From a virus: a DNA stretch of 32,266 nt. Each line of letters opens with the position of its first letter. The first letter of the stretch is position 1. Position numbers and translations under genes: made by a program. The notes under the pieces are model-generated. The model made no database searches. It saw nothing but the letters and a program-made list of their open reading frames with translations, and had not been told where the DNA came from. Location: positions 1-32,266 of IMG/VR virus record IMGVR_UViG_3300044712_001904; one strand, 5' to 3'. Positions 14,899-23,044 of the stretch are shown here, one piece after another.

Positions 14899-15072
14899 CT
14901 ACTTCGTCCCTCCTTTTCTCGGGCTTTCGGACACGACGGAAAGCGAGCCGTCGGCGATCAGCCGCAGGTAGTACCCGGTTCCGGGAACCTCGACCGGGGT
15001 TTCGTCGGTGATGAAATCGCGCGGCTTGCCCTCCATCGGGCATTTCCGGCCGGGCGGAGCGATGACTTTCAT
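14899..15072 (-). CDS. Small Mu gp38-like protein (DUF2635)
   Basis: 57 residues, with GGAGG upstream of ATG at 15072 and a stop touching the sheath start. It begins MKVIAPPGRKCPMEGKPRDF and continues VEVPGTGYYLRLIADGSL, the DUF2635 pattern found just before the sheath gene in Mu-like phages. Probable role is tail completion; no biochemistry can be inferred from the sequence. Its KCP motif and Pro-rich start are typical. Confidence 0.85.
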   Translation of the reverse strand: MKVIAPPGRKCPMEGKPRDFITDETPVEVPGTGYYLRLIADGSLSVVSESPRKGGTK

Positions 15073-15084
15073 GGCGTTCCTCCG

Positions 15085-15648
15085 TTATGGTTCGGGCGGT
15101 GGATCCGGTTCCGGGGGCACGTACGGCGTCCCCTCGAACTCGACGACATCCGCCGCGTCCTCGACGTCGTCGCCCGGCTTCAGGTAGTAGGACAGGCCGA
15201 TCCGGATGAGGTCGACCGCTTCTTCAGTTTCGACTTTCTCGACGATCACGGTGGTTCTGAACTCGTGGGCGAAGACCATGACGCCGGCGGCGAGCAGGTT
15301 GTCGTCGGTGACGTTGTGGAACTTCACCGGCGCCAGCGGTTTTTCGAGGGCAAGCCCGAGGTTCTGGAGCGTCAGGAGCCCTTCGATCCCCTCGAGGATG
15401 GGGTAGATGCCCCGGCGGATGGCCTTCGTCCCGTCCGGAGCCTTGAAAACGACCGAGAGGGCGACCGTGACCTCGCGCTTGAATGCGGTCATGGTCGCGC
15501 GGTCGTATTCGCCCTTGTCGATCGCTATGTAGACGACGGGCGCCGCAGCGTAATCGTCCTGGACGCTGTATTTCCCAGGGCTGACGGTCAATCCGGCGGC
15601 GGTGAGCGCCGTCTCGATGGCGACTTCCAACTGTGCGAGCGTGACCAT
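15085..15648 (-). CDS. Tail terminator-like protein (Mu gp37 family)
   Basis: 187 residues from ATG at 15648, chosen over an ATG 12 bases upstream because GAGGG precedes it at the right distance and the previous stop then abuts it (TGATATG). The sequence MVTLAQLEVAIETALTAAG, TVALSVVFKAPDGTKAIRRG, VMVFAHEFRTTVIVEKVE fits the Mu gp37 family, thought to cap the tail or join it to the head. The C-terminus is a Pro/Glu tail (YVPPEPDPPPEP). Confidence 0.8.
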   Translation of the reverse strand: MVTLAQLEVAIETALTAAGLTVSPGKYSVQDDYAAAPVVYIAIDKGEYDRATMTAFKREVTVALSVVFKAPDGTKAIRRGIYPILEGIEGLLTLQNLGLALEKPLAPVKFHNVTDDNLLAAGVMVFAHEFRTTVIVEKVETEEAVDLIRIGLSYYLKPGDDVEDAADVVEFEGTPYVPPEPDPPPEP

Positions 15649-15649
15649 A

Positions 15650-15994
15650 TCAGCCCTCATCCTTCAAGAGCACGGAGACCGACCCTTCGAACTCGGGCGG
15701 GCCGATCTCGGGAAGGATTTCCGACACGCGGTACGTCCGGCCGCCGACGGCGACCACGGCACCGCGCGCCATGTCCGAAACGTCGGACGCACGGAATACC
15801 GCCTCGACGTGGCGGATCTCCAGCCCGACTTCCGGGGGGAAGGACAGCGTTTCGGATCGCCCGAACGCCCGCGGCTCGGTCTCTACCACGCACTGGACCG
15901 GCCGCGACGCCTGCACGACGTCCGCGATCGGGTTCGGCGTGAACGTCGCGGCGACCCCGAACGCGTCAAGGAACGGCTGGAGCGGCATGCTCAC
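15650..15994 (-). CDS. Head-tail joining protein, lambda FII-like
   Basis: 114 residues. The opening LQPFLDAFGVAATFT and the C-terminal strands MARGAVVAVGGRTYRVSEIL and SVSVLLKD match the general layout of lambda gpFII-type joiners, in which a small beta-barrel closes the connector for tail binding. Sequence identity is not judged to be high; the call rests on length, strand pattern and position between capsid and tail genes. Confidence 0.6.
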   Translation of the reverse strand: MSMPLQPFLDAFGVAATFTPNPIADVVQASRPVQCVVETEPRAFGRSETLSFPPEVGLEIRHVEAVFRASDVSDMARGAVVAVGGRTYRVSEILPEIGPPEFEGSVSVLLKDEG

Positions 15995-16000
15995 TGGCGG

Positions 16001-16360
16001 CTACTCTTTCCTGTCTTCCGGGTCGGAGTCGTCGCCTTCTTCGCCTTCGCCGTCTCCGGAAGCCCCTTCGCCGGCGGCGGGGGCGGCGCCCTTCTTCCCC
16101 TTCTTGCCTTTCCCGCCGGAAGCCCCTTCGCCGGCGGCGGGGGCCGGGTCTAGGTCCTGCAGCATCGCCTTGTTGATCTCGCCGTCGAAGCCGATCTCTT
16201 CCCCGCGCTTGAACTGGACCGGGGAGACGATCCGGAACTCGCCCGCCTTCTTGGTCGGGACAAGGCCGAACGACCGGGCGGCGGCCTGCTCTTCGGAAAG
16301 CCGCAGGATGCCGGAGTGGAATGTCGCGGCCGCGGCCGTGACAACGTAGTTGCGGATCAT
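16001..16360 (-). CDS. Hypothetical head protein with acidic repeat tail
   Basis: 119 residues. The first 70 residues (MIRNYVVTAAAATFHSGILR, RIVSPVQFKRGEEIGFDGEI) form a small globular domain; the rest is Gly/Lys/Glu-rich low complexity with a repeated APAAGEGASG and an acidic end (EGEEGDDSDPEDRKE). It lies after the major capsid gene and its terminator, before the FII-like gene, the place of lambda gpFI, and could be its functional counterpart. That is inference from position. Confidence 0.65.
   Translation of the reverse strand: MIRNYVVTAAAATFHSGILRLSEEQAAARSFGLVPTKKAGEFRIVSPVQFKRGEEIGFDGEINKAMLQDLDPAPAAGEGASGGKGKKGKKGAAPAAGEGASGDGEGEEGDDSDPEDRKE
16056..16144. repeat. 29-bp direct repeat, two copies, 60-bp period
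   Basis: Bases 16056-16084 and 16116-16144 are identical. They encode the repeated PAAGEGASG segment of the surrounding protein. The identity at all codon positions indicates recent duplication. Confidence 0.85.
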
Positions 16361-16369
16361 GTTCCCTCC

Positions 16370-16399
16370 AAAGAAAAGGGGGCCGGTCGCCCGGCCCCC
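16370..16399 (-). terminator. Rho-independent terminator after the major capsid gene
   Basis: Minus strand GGGGGCCGG-GCGA-CCGGCCCCC followed by TTTTCTTT. Placed 28 bases after the capsid stop, it probably lowers transcription of connector and tail genes relative to the highly needed capsid proteins. Confidence 0.9.
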
Positions 16400-16426
16400 G
16401 TCAGGATTTGTGTCTCAGCTGGCCGA

Positions 16427-17359
16427 TCAGGTCAGCGTGACGAGGACGCCGTGCTGCCAGAAGCCGTATCCGACGTTCCGGCTCGCCTCGATGCCGTAGT
16501 GGTGCTTCTTCTCCTTGAACTCGAGTTCGGAGCCCTCGGCGATCGCGGAGATCTGGATGCCCTCTTCTTCCTGGCGGATGAAGGGCTTGGCGTTCCCGTC
16601 GGCCCGGAAAACAGCCAGCTTGTTGGTCCAGCTGAGGCGCCCGTTGACGTCGAGGGCGAAGTTGAAGCCGCCCAGGTTGGTGATCGTGTTGGTCCGGGAG
16701 CCGAGCGCGTCGGTGATGATCGGGTTCTTCAGCGCCGAGGCCGCGGAAGCGAGGAACGGCACCGGGACCATGACCCGGAAGTCGGCCGCGCCTTCGTTGA
16801 TCGGCTCGCCCTGATCGTCCTTGAAGCCGAGCATCTGCGTGACGGCCTCGAGGATGATCTTTTCCATCTCGGCGGCCGAGGGCGCCGTCGGGGTCGTGAC
16901 GTCGAAGGAGATGTCGTTGCTCTGCGAGCCCGAATCGCCTTCGACGTGGTCGGTGTCGAAGAAATACTGGCCGTCGTAGCAGACGGTCGACTCGCCGCCC
17001 ACGATGAGGGCGGACAGGAGCTTCGCCCAGTGGCCGTTGGCCCGGTCGGCCAGCTCGTTGATCCGGACGATGAGCTGCCCGGTCTTGTCGCGCTTGAGGT
17101 CCCGGACCAGCACCTCGAGGGTGGCCTCGAAGAGCAGGTTCTTGATCGTGATGCCGTTCTCGCGGAAGCCCTTGGCCTGCCGGCCGCCGATCCACTCCCG
17201 CATGGCCGGGACCATCCCGAGCCACTTGTAGGTTTCCGACTCCTGGTCGGAGCCGAAGTACATCGACAGCGCGTCGATCCACTTGGTTCCGGGGTTGAGC
17301 TGGAGCCGCTCGTAGAATTTCCCGATGATCGCGCGGGAAGAAAGACCCTGTGCACCCAT
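16427..17359 (-). CDS. Major capsid protein (Mu gpT family)
   Basis: 310 residues. Diagnostic gpT segments are YKWLGMVPAMREWIGGRQAK, ITIKNLLFEATLEVLVRDLK, CYDGQYFFDTDHVEGD and the C-terminal YGIEASRNVGYGFWQHGVLV. The fold is the HK97-type shell protein. A lambda gpE-type capsid would be expected beside the lambda-like portal and protease, so this is a mosaic joint. The terminator behind it suggests very high expression. Confidence 0.93.
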   Translation of the reverse strand: MGAQGLSSRAIIGKFYERLQLNPGTKWIDALSMYFGSDQESETYKWLGMVPAMREWIGGRQAKGFRENGITIKNLLFEATLEVLVRDLKRDKTGQLIVRINELADRANGHWAKLLSALIVGGESTVCYDGQYFFDTDHVEGDSGSQSNDISFDVTTPTAPSAAEMEKIILEAVTQMLGFKDDQGEPINEGAADFRVMVPVPFLASAASALKNPIITDALGSRTNTITNLGGFNFALDVNGRLSWTNKLAVFRADGNAKPFIRQEEEGIQISAIAEGSELEFKEKKHHYGIEASRNVGYGFWQHGVLVTLT

Positions 17360-17394
17360 TTATGGAACCCTCCTTGTCTGCTTGTCGTCGTGGA

Positions 17395-17811
17395 TCAGAT
17401 GGAGCGAACGGCCAGCGCCTCGAAGTAGACGAGGCAGGTCGTTCCCGACATGTGCCGGGCGACCTTGCCGATCGCCGTGTTGTTCGTCGAGGTGAGCGTG
17501 AAGGTGTCGTCGTCGGCCGCGTAGACCGCTTCGCCCACGTCGCCCACGCCGGTGGCGCCGACGACCGTCAGGACGGCCTTGCCGCGCTCGCGGACGCGGA
17601 CCCGCTTGTCGCCCGCGGCGCCGGCGGAATTGTCGACCGTCGACTCGGCGAAGCCGAGGAACGGGTCGCCAGCGACGAGCGGGCGGGCGTAGCCGGACGC
17701 GTTGTCGCCGACCGCGGCGCCTTCGTAGATGATGTCGGCCGCGATGACCGGGATTTCGCCGATTTCGCCCAGCTCGATCGGGCGGGGGGAGTCTTTTGCG
17801 AGAGTCGCCAT
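17395..17811 (-). CDS. Capsid cement/decoration protein (DUF2190-like)
   Basis: 138 residues, beta-rich: GEIPVIAADIIYEGAAVGDN, ARPLVAGDPFLGFAESTVDN, RVRVRERGKAVLTV, GKVARHMSGTTCLVYFEA. This is the arrangement of the small trimeric proteins that reinforce the outside of phage shells. It lies between protease/scaffold and capsid genes, the place of lambda gpD. Confidence 0.8.
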   Translation of the reverse strand: MATLAKDSPRPIELGEIGEIPVIAADIIYEGAAVGDNASGYARPLVAGDPFLGFAESTVDNSAGAAGDKRVRVRERGKAVLTVVGATGVGDVGEAVYAADDDTFTLTSTNNTAIGKVARHMSGTTCLVYFEALAVRSI

Positions 17812-17857
17812 GTGCTATTTCCTCCTTCGGGTTGCGGGTTGTCGGTGGATCGGTTCG

Positions 17858-18358
17858 CTACTTCTGACGGCTGAGCAGGCTGACCTTGCCCGCCGCGTTG
17901 GCCGTCTCGAACGCGACGTAGGCCTTGAAGTCGCCGCCGAACTCGGCGCGGAGCTTGCCGTCCTTCTCCCAGGCGGCCTTCGCCAGCGTCTCGATCGGCG
18001 CGTCGGAAGCGTCGGCGTCCGTGCTCTTGGCATCGCCCGGGACGGGCTGCGGGAGCGCGGCGGGGGAGTCGGCCGCGATGTCCGCGAGCACACCGGCCCG
18101 CGTCTTCTTCTCGGCGGCGACGATCGCGAGGGCGGCATCGGCCGCCGTGCTCTTTCCGTCGGCCTTCATCGCGCCGATGATGGCCTCGTGGCCGGGGACG
18201 AGCTGCGCCTCGATGCCCTGGATGCGCTGGCGCTCGGCATCGGCCCCTTCCTTGCGGAACCCTTCCGCGATATCGGGGCAATGCTGCGCGAGAAAAGCGG
18301 CATCCACCACCGTGGTTTCCTCGACGTCGATGGTGTTCTGTCCGAATTTCAACTTCAT
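17858..18358 (-). CDS. Nested in-frame capsid scaffold protein (lambda Nu3-like)
   Basis: Inside the protease gene an ATG at 18358 is preceded by AAGGAGG eight bases upstream, a far better site than expected by chance inside a gene. It would produce a 166-residue protein beginning MKLKFGQNTIDVEETT and consisting only of the helical scaffold part. This mirrors the lambda C/Nu3 arrangement, in which the scaffold is made in excess from its own start. Confidence 0.8.
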   Translation of the reverse strand: MKLKFGQNTIDVEETTVVDAAFLAQHCPDIAEGFRKEGADAERQRIQGIEAQLVPGHEAIIGAMKADGKSTAADAALAIVAAEKKTRAGVLADIAADSPAALPQPVPGDAKSTDADASDAPIETLAKAAWEKDGKLRAEFGGDFKAYVAFETANAAGKVSLLSRQK

Positions 18359-19267
18359 GGGGTTCTCCTCCTTGGTCGGTTCCACCCGCTGCCCGGCATC
18401 ACCGGCCGGTCCGCGCGAGGGTATGGGAGCCGCATCACCGGCGGCGAGCTGCTGGATGAGTTCTTCGAGCGTGCAGACACCGTCGACCAGCCCCGCATCG
18501 AGCGCCTGATGCCCGATGAAGAGACGGCCGTCGGCCATTCCGGAAAGCACCTGATCGACGGAAACGCCGCGGTGCTTTGCCACCGCGTCGACGAAAACGG
18601 AATAGATGTAGTCCACCTGGTCCTGGATCGACTGGCGGCCTTCCTGCGTGAGCGGAGCGTGTTCGGTCGCGACCCGCTTGTACTTCCCGGCGGTGATCTC
18701 GGTCGTCTTCACGCCGACCTGCTGCTCCCAGCCGCTGTAGTCGGTGTGCGACGCCACGACGCCGATGGAGCCGACCCACGTCGTGTTCCCGGAGATGTGG
18801 ATCGCGTCCGTGGCCGAGCCGATCCAGTAGGCGGCCGACGCCATCATGCCGTCGGTGAATGCGACGATCGGTTTGTCGCCGCGGGCCGCGTGGATCGCCG
18901 ACGCCAGTTCCGCCGTGCCGTCCACCGAACCCCCGGGGGAGTCGATGTTGAGGATGAGCGCCTTGACCTTCGGGTCGTCGATCGCTGCCATGATGTTCTG
19001 GCGCACGAACTCGGTCGAGATTCCGCCCGAGATCCGGGAAAAGAGGCTCATCCGCTTGCCGACGACGCCGCAGAGGTCGAACACGGCGACGCCGTTGATC
19101 ACGTCGTACGGCTGGGGATCGTTTTCGAGCGTCTTCCCGATCCTCGCCTCGATGCCGGAGATGTCGATCTTCTCGCCTCGCAGGTGCGTCGCGTAGATCG
19201 CCTGGATCTCCATGAGCCGGTCCGGGACGATCGCCCACGGGGCGGACAGGACGTCGATGATGCGCAT
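17858..19267 (-). CDS. Head maturation protease (S49, lambda gpC-like) with C-terminal scaffold
   Basis: 469 residues. Residues ~55-270 are an SppA/S49 protease: ILNIDSPGGSVDG (oxyanion loop, 106-118), DGMMASAAYWIGSA with nucleophile Ser144, and TAGKYKRVA with general base Lys197. Residues ~300-469 are a helical, Ala/Glu/Lys-rich scaffold region. In lambda the same gene produces both protease and scaffold; the protease digests the scaffold and itself once the procapsid is built. It lies between portal and decoration genes as in lambda. Confidence 0.93.
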   Translation of the reverse strand: MRIIDVLSAPWAIVPDRLMEIQAIYATHLRGEKIDISGIEARIGKTLENDPQPYDVINGVAVFDLCGVVGKRMSLFSRISGGISTEFVRQNIMAAIDDPKVKALILNIDSPGGSVDGTAELASAIHAARGDKPIVAFTDGMMASAAYWIGSATDAIHISGNTTWVGSIGVVASHTDYSGWEQQVGVKTTEITAGKYKRVATEHAPLTQEGRQSIQDQVDYIYSVFVDAVAKHRGVSVDQVLSGMADGRLFIGHQALDAGLVDGVCTLEELIQQLAAGDAAPIPSRGPAGDAGQRVEPTKEENPMKLKFGQNTIDVEETTVVDAAFLAQHCPDIAEGFRKEGADAERQRIQGIEAQLVPGHEAIIGAMKADGKSTAADAALAIVAAEKKTRAGVLADIAADSPAALPQPVPGDAKSTDADASDAPIETLAKAAWEKDGKLRAEFGGDFKAYVAFETANAAGKVSLLSRQK

Positions 19268-19276
19268 GGTTCTCTC

Positions 19277-20926
19277 CTATTCGCCCGGCGGGGGCGTCTC
19301 GGGCCCGTCCGGGTTCGGGTTGTCGTCGGGAGACGGGGGCGGGGGCTGGGCCGCGGCCGGTTTCGGCTCGGGCGTCAGCCCTGCTTCCTTGAGCATCCGC
19401 CGCTCCTTCTTGATCTGCGGGATGTTCTGGTCGAAGTCGCCGCCCGTGCTGGATGCCGTCTCATCGGCGATCGTGCTGATCCCGATGTTGATCCGCTTCT
19501 CGGCGGCGTTGACCTCTTTCAGCGGATCCAGCTGAGTCGGTGCAGGGCCGATCCACGTAGAGCCGAGATAGGCCTGCCGGATCAGCGGGTCGGCGAAGTA
19601 GCCCGGCGCCTTCACGCGGCCCAGGGCGACCGCCTCATCCATCCATGCCTCGTAGATCGGCTGGCAGAAGCCCGCGATCAGCCATTCCCGGCGGCCGAGG
19701 TAAAAGCGCCACGCCTCGTTCAGCGCCGCGCGCGCGGCCGAGTAGCTGGCCGTGAAATGCTTGACCAGCACCTCGAAGGGAAGCTCCAGCGCGACGCCGA
19801 TCTGCCGTAGGATCGCCTGCACGAACGGGTCGAAGGCCGTATTCGGGCGGCCCGGGTTCGCCGTGCTGATGTCCGTCCCGTCAGGCAGGCCGATGATCGC
19901 CCCGGACTCGAGTTTGTAGTCGTCGGTTCCCGTGCTCGACCCGCCCGTGCCGCCGCCTGTCATTTCCCCGAGCGTGGGCGCATCGCCGCCGGGCGCGCTC
20001 TGCTTGATGAACACGGTGAACATCCCGGAGATGACCGCGGCATCGATCTCGGCCTCGGTGTACCGGTCGAGCTGCTTCAGCGTCTCGATGATCGGCGCCA
20101 GGTACGGCACCCCGCGCGGCTGGCCCGGGCGATGCTTCACGAACAGGTGGAGCACGTTTTTCCGGCCGGTCCGAACGCCGTACGCCGGCACGACCGTCCA
20201 GGTCTTGCCGCTCGACCCGAAATAGATCGCGCCGGGGTGCTGGTCCATGACGTGGTAGGCGATCGGGTCGCCGTACTCCCCGCGCTGGACGCCGCCGGCC
20301 AGCTTGTCCGTGTCGCGGGTGTGATCCTTGTTGCAGACCCGGTCGCCCTCGATCAGCTGGACCTTGAGACCGTAGGGGCTCCCCTTGCGCTTGACGTTCG
20401 GCAGCAGCGCGAAGACGTCGCCGTTGAGCAGCGCCTGATGCAGCGCCATGTTCTGCATCCCGACGAAAGAAAGACCGCGCTCTGCGTCGCACTCGGCGGT
20501 TCCGGACCAGAAGCGCCACTCCCGCTCCGTGTTCTTCTGCCAAGCGGTCGCCTGTTCCTCGGTCATCCCGAGGAAATCCCGGTCGATCCGACACTGCATC
20601 TTGAGGCCCACGCCGACGACGTTGGTGCAGACGGTCCGGAACACGCCGCACGCGAGGGGGGCGTTGCGCTCCAGGTCCCGGCTGCGCTCCCGAAGGGTGG
20701 GGAGATCGGGCAGGATCGCCGAATCCGGATCGGTCCCGAGCGGCGTCCACGTCTTCATCGACCGGCGATCGCGCGCAGCACCGGTGTACCCGCCCGCGAT
20801 CGCCCCCATCATCCGGGCCTGCAGCCGCTTCATGCCGCGCACCGGGTCGAGATAGTTCACGATCCTGTCGATCGCGTTCCCCTGGACCTCGACCGGGCCG
20901 CGGCTGGTTCGGAGGACGGCTTTCAT
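19277..20926 (-). CDS. Portal protein (lambda gpB type)
   Basis: 549 residues starting MKAVLRT at 20926; an upstream in-frame start would overlap gpW by 75 bases, whereas this one gives a 4-base ATGA overlap. Lambda-type portal marks are RSRDLERNAPLACGVFRTVC, GDVFALLPNV, LIEGDRVCN, HLFVKHRPGQPRGVPYLAPI, QLDRYTEAEIDAAVISGMF, and LPFEVLVKHFTASYSAARAA. It makes the dodecameric DNA gate at one capsid vertex. The C-terminus is Pro-rich (PAAAQPPPPSPDDNPNPDG). Confidence 0.95.
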   Translation of the reverse strand: MKAVLRTSRGPVEVQGNAIDRIVNYLDPVRGMKRLQARMMGAIAGGYTGAARDRRSMKTWTPLGTDPDSAILPDLPTLRERSRDLERNAPLACGVFRTVCTNVVGVGLKMQCRIDRDFLGMTEEQATAWQKNTEREWRFWSGTAECDAERGLSFVGMQNMALHQALLNGDVFALLPNVKRKGSPYGLKVQLIEGDRVCNKDHTRDTDKLAGGVQRGEYGDPIAYHVMDQHPGAIYFGSSGKTWTVVPAYGVRTGRKNVLHLFVKHRPGQPRGVPYLAPIIETLKQLDRYTEAEIDAAVISGMFTVFIKQSAPGGDAPTLGEMTGGGTGGSSTGTDDYKLESGAIIGLPDGTDISTANPGRPNTAFDPFVQAILRQIGVALELPFEVLVKHFTASYSAARAALNEAWRFYLGRREWLIAGFCQPIYEAWMDEAVALGRVKAPGYFADPLIRQAYLGSTWIGPAPTQLDPLKEVNAAEKRINIGISTIADETASSTGGDFDQNIPQIKKERRMLKEAGLTPEPKPAAAQPPPPSPDDNPNPDGPETPPPGE

Positions 20927-21144
20927 TGCGGGGTCAGGTAGCCGATGGAGATCTTGCGACCACCGTTGCCGGCCAGAGACGATTTTTTCTGCTCCCACAG
21001 GCGGCGTTCCTGCGTGACGCTCTTGAGGTCGGCCCGCGTCAGCGTGCGCCCGCCCATCGAGACGGCTTGCCCGGTCAGGATCGCCTTTTCCGCCGCGAGG
21101 TACAGGTCGTACATCTCCGTCGCCGTTGCCAGATCGTCCGCCAT
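20923..21144 (-). CDS. Head-tail joining protein gpW
   Basis: 73 residues: helical N-terminus (MADDLATATEMYDLYLAAEK), hairpin AVSMGGRTLTRADLKSVTQE and a basic end. Length, layout and position between terminase and portal are those of lambda gpW, which plugs the portal after packaging and provides the site for FII. Confidence 0.85.
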   Translation of the reverse strand: MADDLATATEMYDLYLAAEKAILTGQAVSMGGRTLTRADLKSVTQERRLWEQKKSSLAGNGGRKISIGYLTPQ

Positions 21145-21148
21145 CCCC

Positions 21149-23044
21149 TTACCTCTCCTTCGGTCTGCCGATGCCCCGGCTGATGACCCGCATCCCGCTT
21201 TTCGCCTTCGGCGCCGGAATGCCTTCGGTGCGCTCCCGGATCTGCGCGGCCATCATGTCCGCCAGCTGGTTCAGGTTCACGCCCGTGGCAGCCAGGATGG
21301 CGATGTTGATCACCTCGAGGTCGAGCGCCTCGTTTCGTGGCCGAGTTTTCTTCCAGAACGAGCGGATCGTGTTCTTCTCGCGGATCTTGACCAGCGCTTC
21401 CGATGTGAGCTGGTCGAAGTATTCCTGATCGCACCCCATCGGGAAGTGCATCCGGCCGGGGCCGTCTTCCGTCAGTTTCAGGCGGGACATGATCGTGCGC
21501 TTGATCGTGTCGGTCCCGATCATCCGGAGCGGGACTTTCCCCGAGTTGTTCCGGTTCGGCCGCCCGACGACCGGGTGCGCGAGCTTGCCGGTGCCCTTGG
21601 TCGCCCACACGCGCCGGGCTTCCCGGGGGCGGCAGAAATCGTAGACGGCTTTCGTCGAGTGGCCGCCGGAGTCGATCCCCATGGCGGCGATCTTCATCGT
21701 CATCCCGCTTTCGTGCGGGAAGTTGCGCTCGAGGATCTCGGCCAGCTGCTTCCACGGCGTCGGGTCGGTCTCCGTCCGACCGGGGATCACGATCACCGGC
21801 TCGATAAGCCAGCCTTCCTCGGCGCGGCCCCATCCCTTGATCGCGACTTCGAGCCGGTCGTCCTGGACGTCGACGCTGGCGATCAGGATCACGGCTGCGG
21901 CCGGGACTTCCGGCCCGTACTCTTCACGCTGCTTGAACAGGCCCTCGGCGGTGATCGTCGTCTGATCCTCTTTCCAAACCTCGCCGAGCACCTCGTTGAT
22001 GAACTGCTGGAGCAGCTCCCGGTTCCCGCTGCGCGTAGCCTTGAGGAACTGCCGGACCGATTCCTCCCAGCTCTTCCAGGGCGAGTAGAGCGCCGAGAGC
22101 TGGAACCCGGCCGTGTCCTTGACCCACGGGCAGGTCGCGACCCACTGGCCGTTCCGGACCATCCGGTCCCGGTCGGCCTCTCCGATTGCACCCTTGCAGT
22201 GGATGCACTCGTACCAGACCTTTTCGGGCTCGCCGTGGGCGTCTTTCTCCCACTTGACCTGATTCCACACGAGGCGCTGGTACCCGCCGCAATAGGGGCA
22301 GGGGACCTCGAAATACCGCTGGTCCGACTGCTCCCAGGCGGTCTCGGTCCGGCAGACTTCGTGGATCGTCGGCGTCGAGAAGATGCCGCGCTTCTTGTTC
22401 CAGAACGTGGTGGTTCGGGCCGTTCCCAGCTCGACCGGGTCGCCCGCGGCGCCGGCCGACTGCGGATACTTGCTCGCTTCGTCGAAGAGGACGACCCGGA
22501 TCGGGCGGGAGGCGAGGCCCGCCGGGCTGTTCGCGCCGGCGATCGCGAGGATGCCGCCCTCGAATACCTTCTCGAGGATCGTGTTGCTCGATCCCTTGGT
22601 CCGGACTTCCTTGACCTTGCCCCGCAGGACCGGCGTATCCCGGAGCATCGGCGAGAGTCGCTGCTTGCTCCAGGACTGCGCCATGACCAGGTTGGGCTGG
22701 ATGACCAGAATCGGGGCCGGGTCCTGATGGATGTGGTACCCGATCACGTTGTTGAAGGCCTGCGTCTTGCCGGACTGCGCCGCGAACATCGCGACGATGG
22801 TCGAGACGCCCGGCTCGTTGAACGCGTCCATCAGGCCGCGCAGGTACTCAGCGCGACTTGTGTACCACTGTCCGGGTTCGGCGCTGTCCTCGGGGCTTAG
22901 CTTTCGGTGCTTGTCGGCCCACTGGCTTATCGTCAGCTTCGACGGGGGCCTCAGCAGCCTCATCACCCCGGTCAGCATGCTTCGCAGACTCTGCAACAAT
23001 TCGGGGGACGTCTTTTGCCTCGGCGAGGTCGTCGAGGATCTCAT
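21149..23044 (-). CDS. Terminase large subunit (lambda gpA family)
   Basis: 631 residues. N-terminal ISQWADKHRKLSPEDSAEPG, Walker A-like FAAQSGKT (87-94), Walker B-like VVLFDEASKY, two CxxC pairs forming a zinc site (CPYCGG and CIHCKG), and the nuclease strand LIASVDVQDDRLEVAI. It cuts the concatemer and pumps DNA. The long start at 23044 is kept because residues 16-44 align well with the lambda gpA N-terminus, where WAD also follows about 30 residues, and AGGA precedes it. This makes a 197-base overlap with the small subunit gene; ATGs at 22978 and 22963 are alternatives. Confidence 0.93.
   Translation of the reverse strand: MRSSTTSPRQKTSPELLQSLRSMLTGVMRLLRPPSKLTISQWADKHRKLSPEDSAEPGQWYTSRAEYLRGLMDAFNEPGVSTIVAMFAAQSGKTQAFNNVIGYHIHQDPAPILVIQPNLVMAQSWSKQRLSPMLRDTPVLRGKVKEVRTKGSSNTILEKVFEGGILAIAGANSPAGLASRPIRVVLFDEASKYPQSAGAAGDPVELGTARTTTFWNKKRGIFSTPTIHEVCRTETAWEQSDQRYFEVPCPYCGGYQRLVWNQVKWEKDAHGEPEKVWYECIHCKGAIGEADRDRMVRNGQWVATCPWVKDTAGFQLSALYSPWKSWEESVRQFLKATRSGNRELLQQFINEVLGEVWKEDQTTITAEGLFKQREEYGPEVPAAAVILIASVDVQDDRLEVAIKGWGRAEEGWLIEPVIVIPGRTETDPTPWKQLAEILERNFPHESGMTMKIAAMGIDSGGHSTKAVYDFCRPREARRVWATKGTGKLAHPVVGRPNRNNSGKVPLRMIGTDTIKRTIMSRLKLTEDGPGRMHFPMGCDQEYFDQLTSEALVKIREKNTIRSFWKKTRPRNEALDLEVINIAILAATGVNLNQLADMMAAQIRERTEGIPAPKAKSGMRVISRGIGRPKER

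Noticed and set aside
13136-15043. Long minus-strand frame of about 635 codons overlapping sheath and tube genes
   Set aside because: Arg/Pro/His-rich out-of-frame shadow of the sheath and tube genes, which are both clearly recognisable in their own frames.
13288-15942. Long plus-strand open frame of about 884 codons opposite the sheath and neighbouring genes
   Set aside because: It is antisense to well-identified tail genes, has Arg/Gly/Asp/Val-rich composition typical of the reverse frame of GC-rich genes, and no ribosome site. Similar long plus-strand frames at 9470-11698, 17729-19810 and 20945-22900 were rejected for the same reason.
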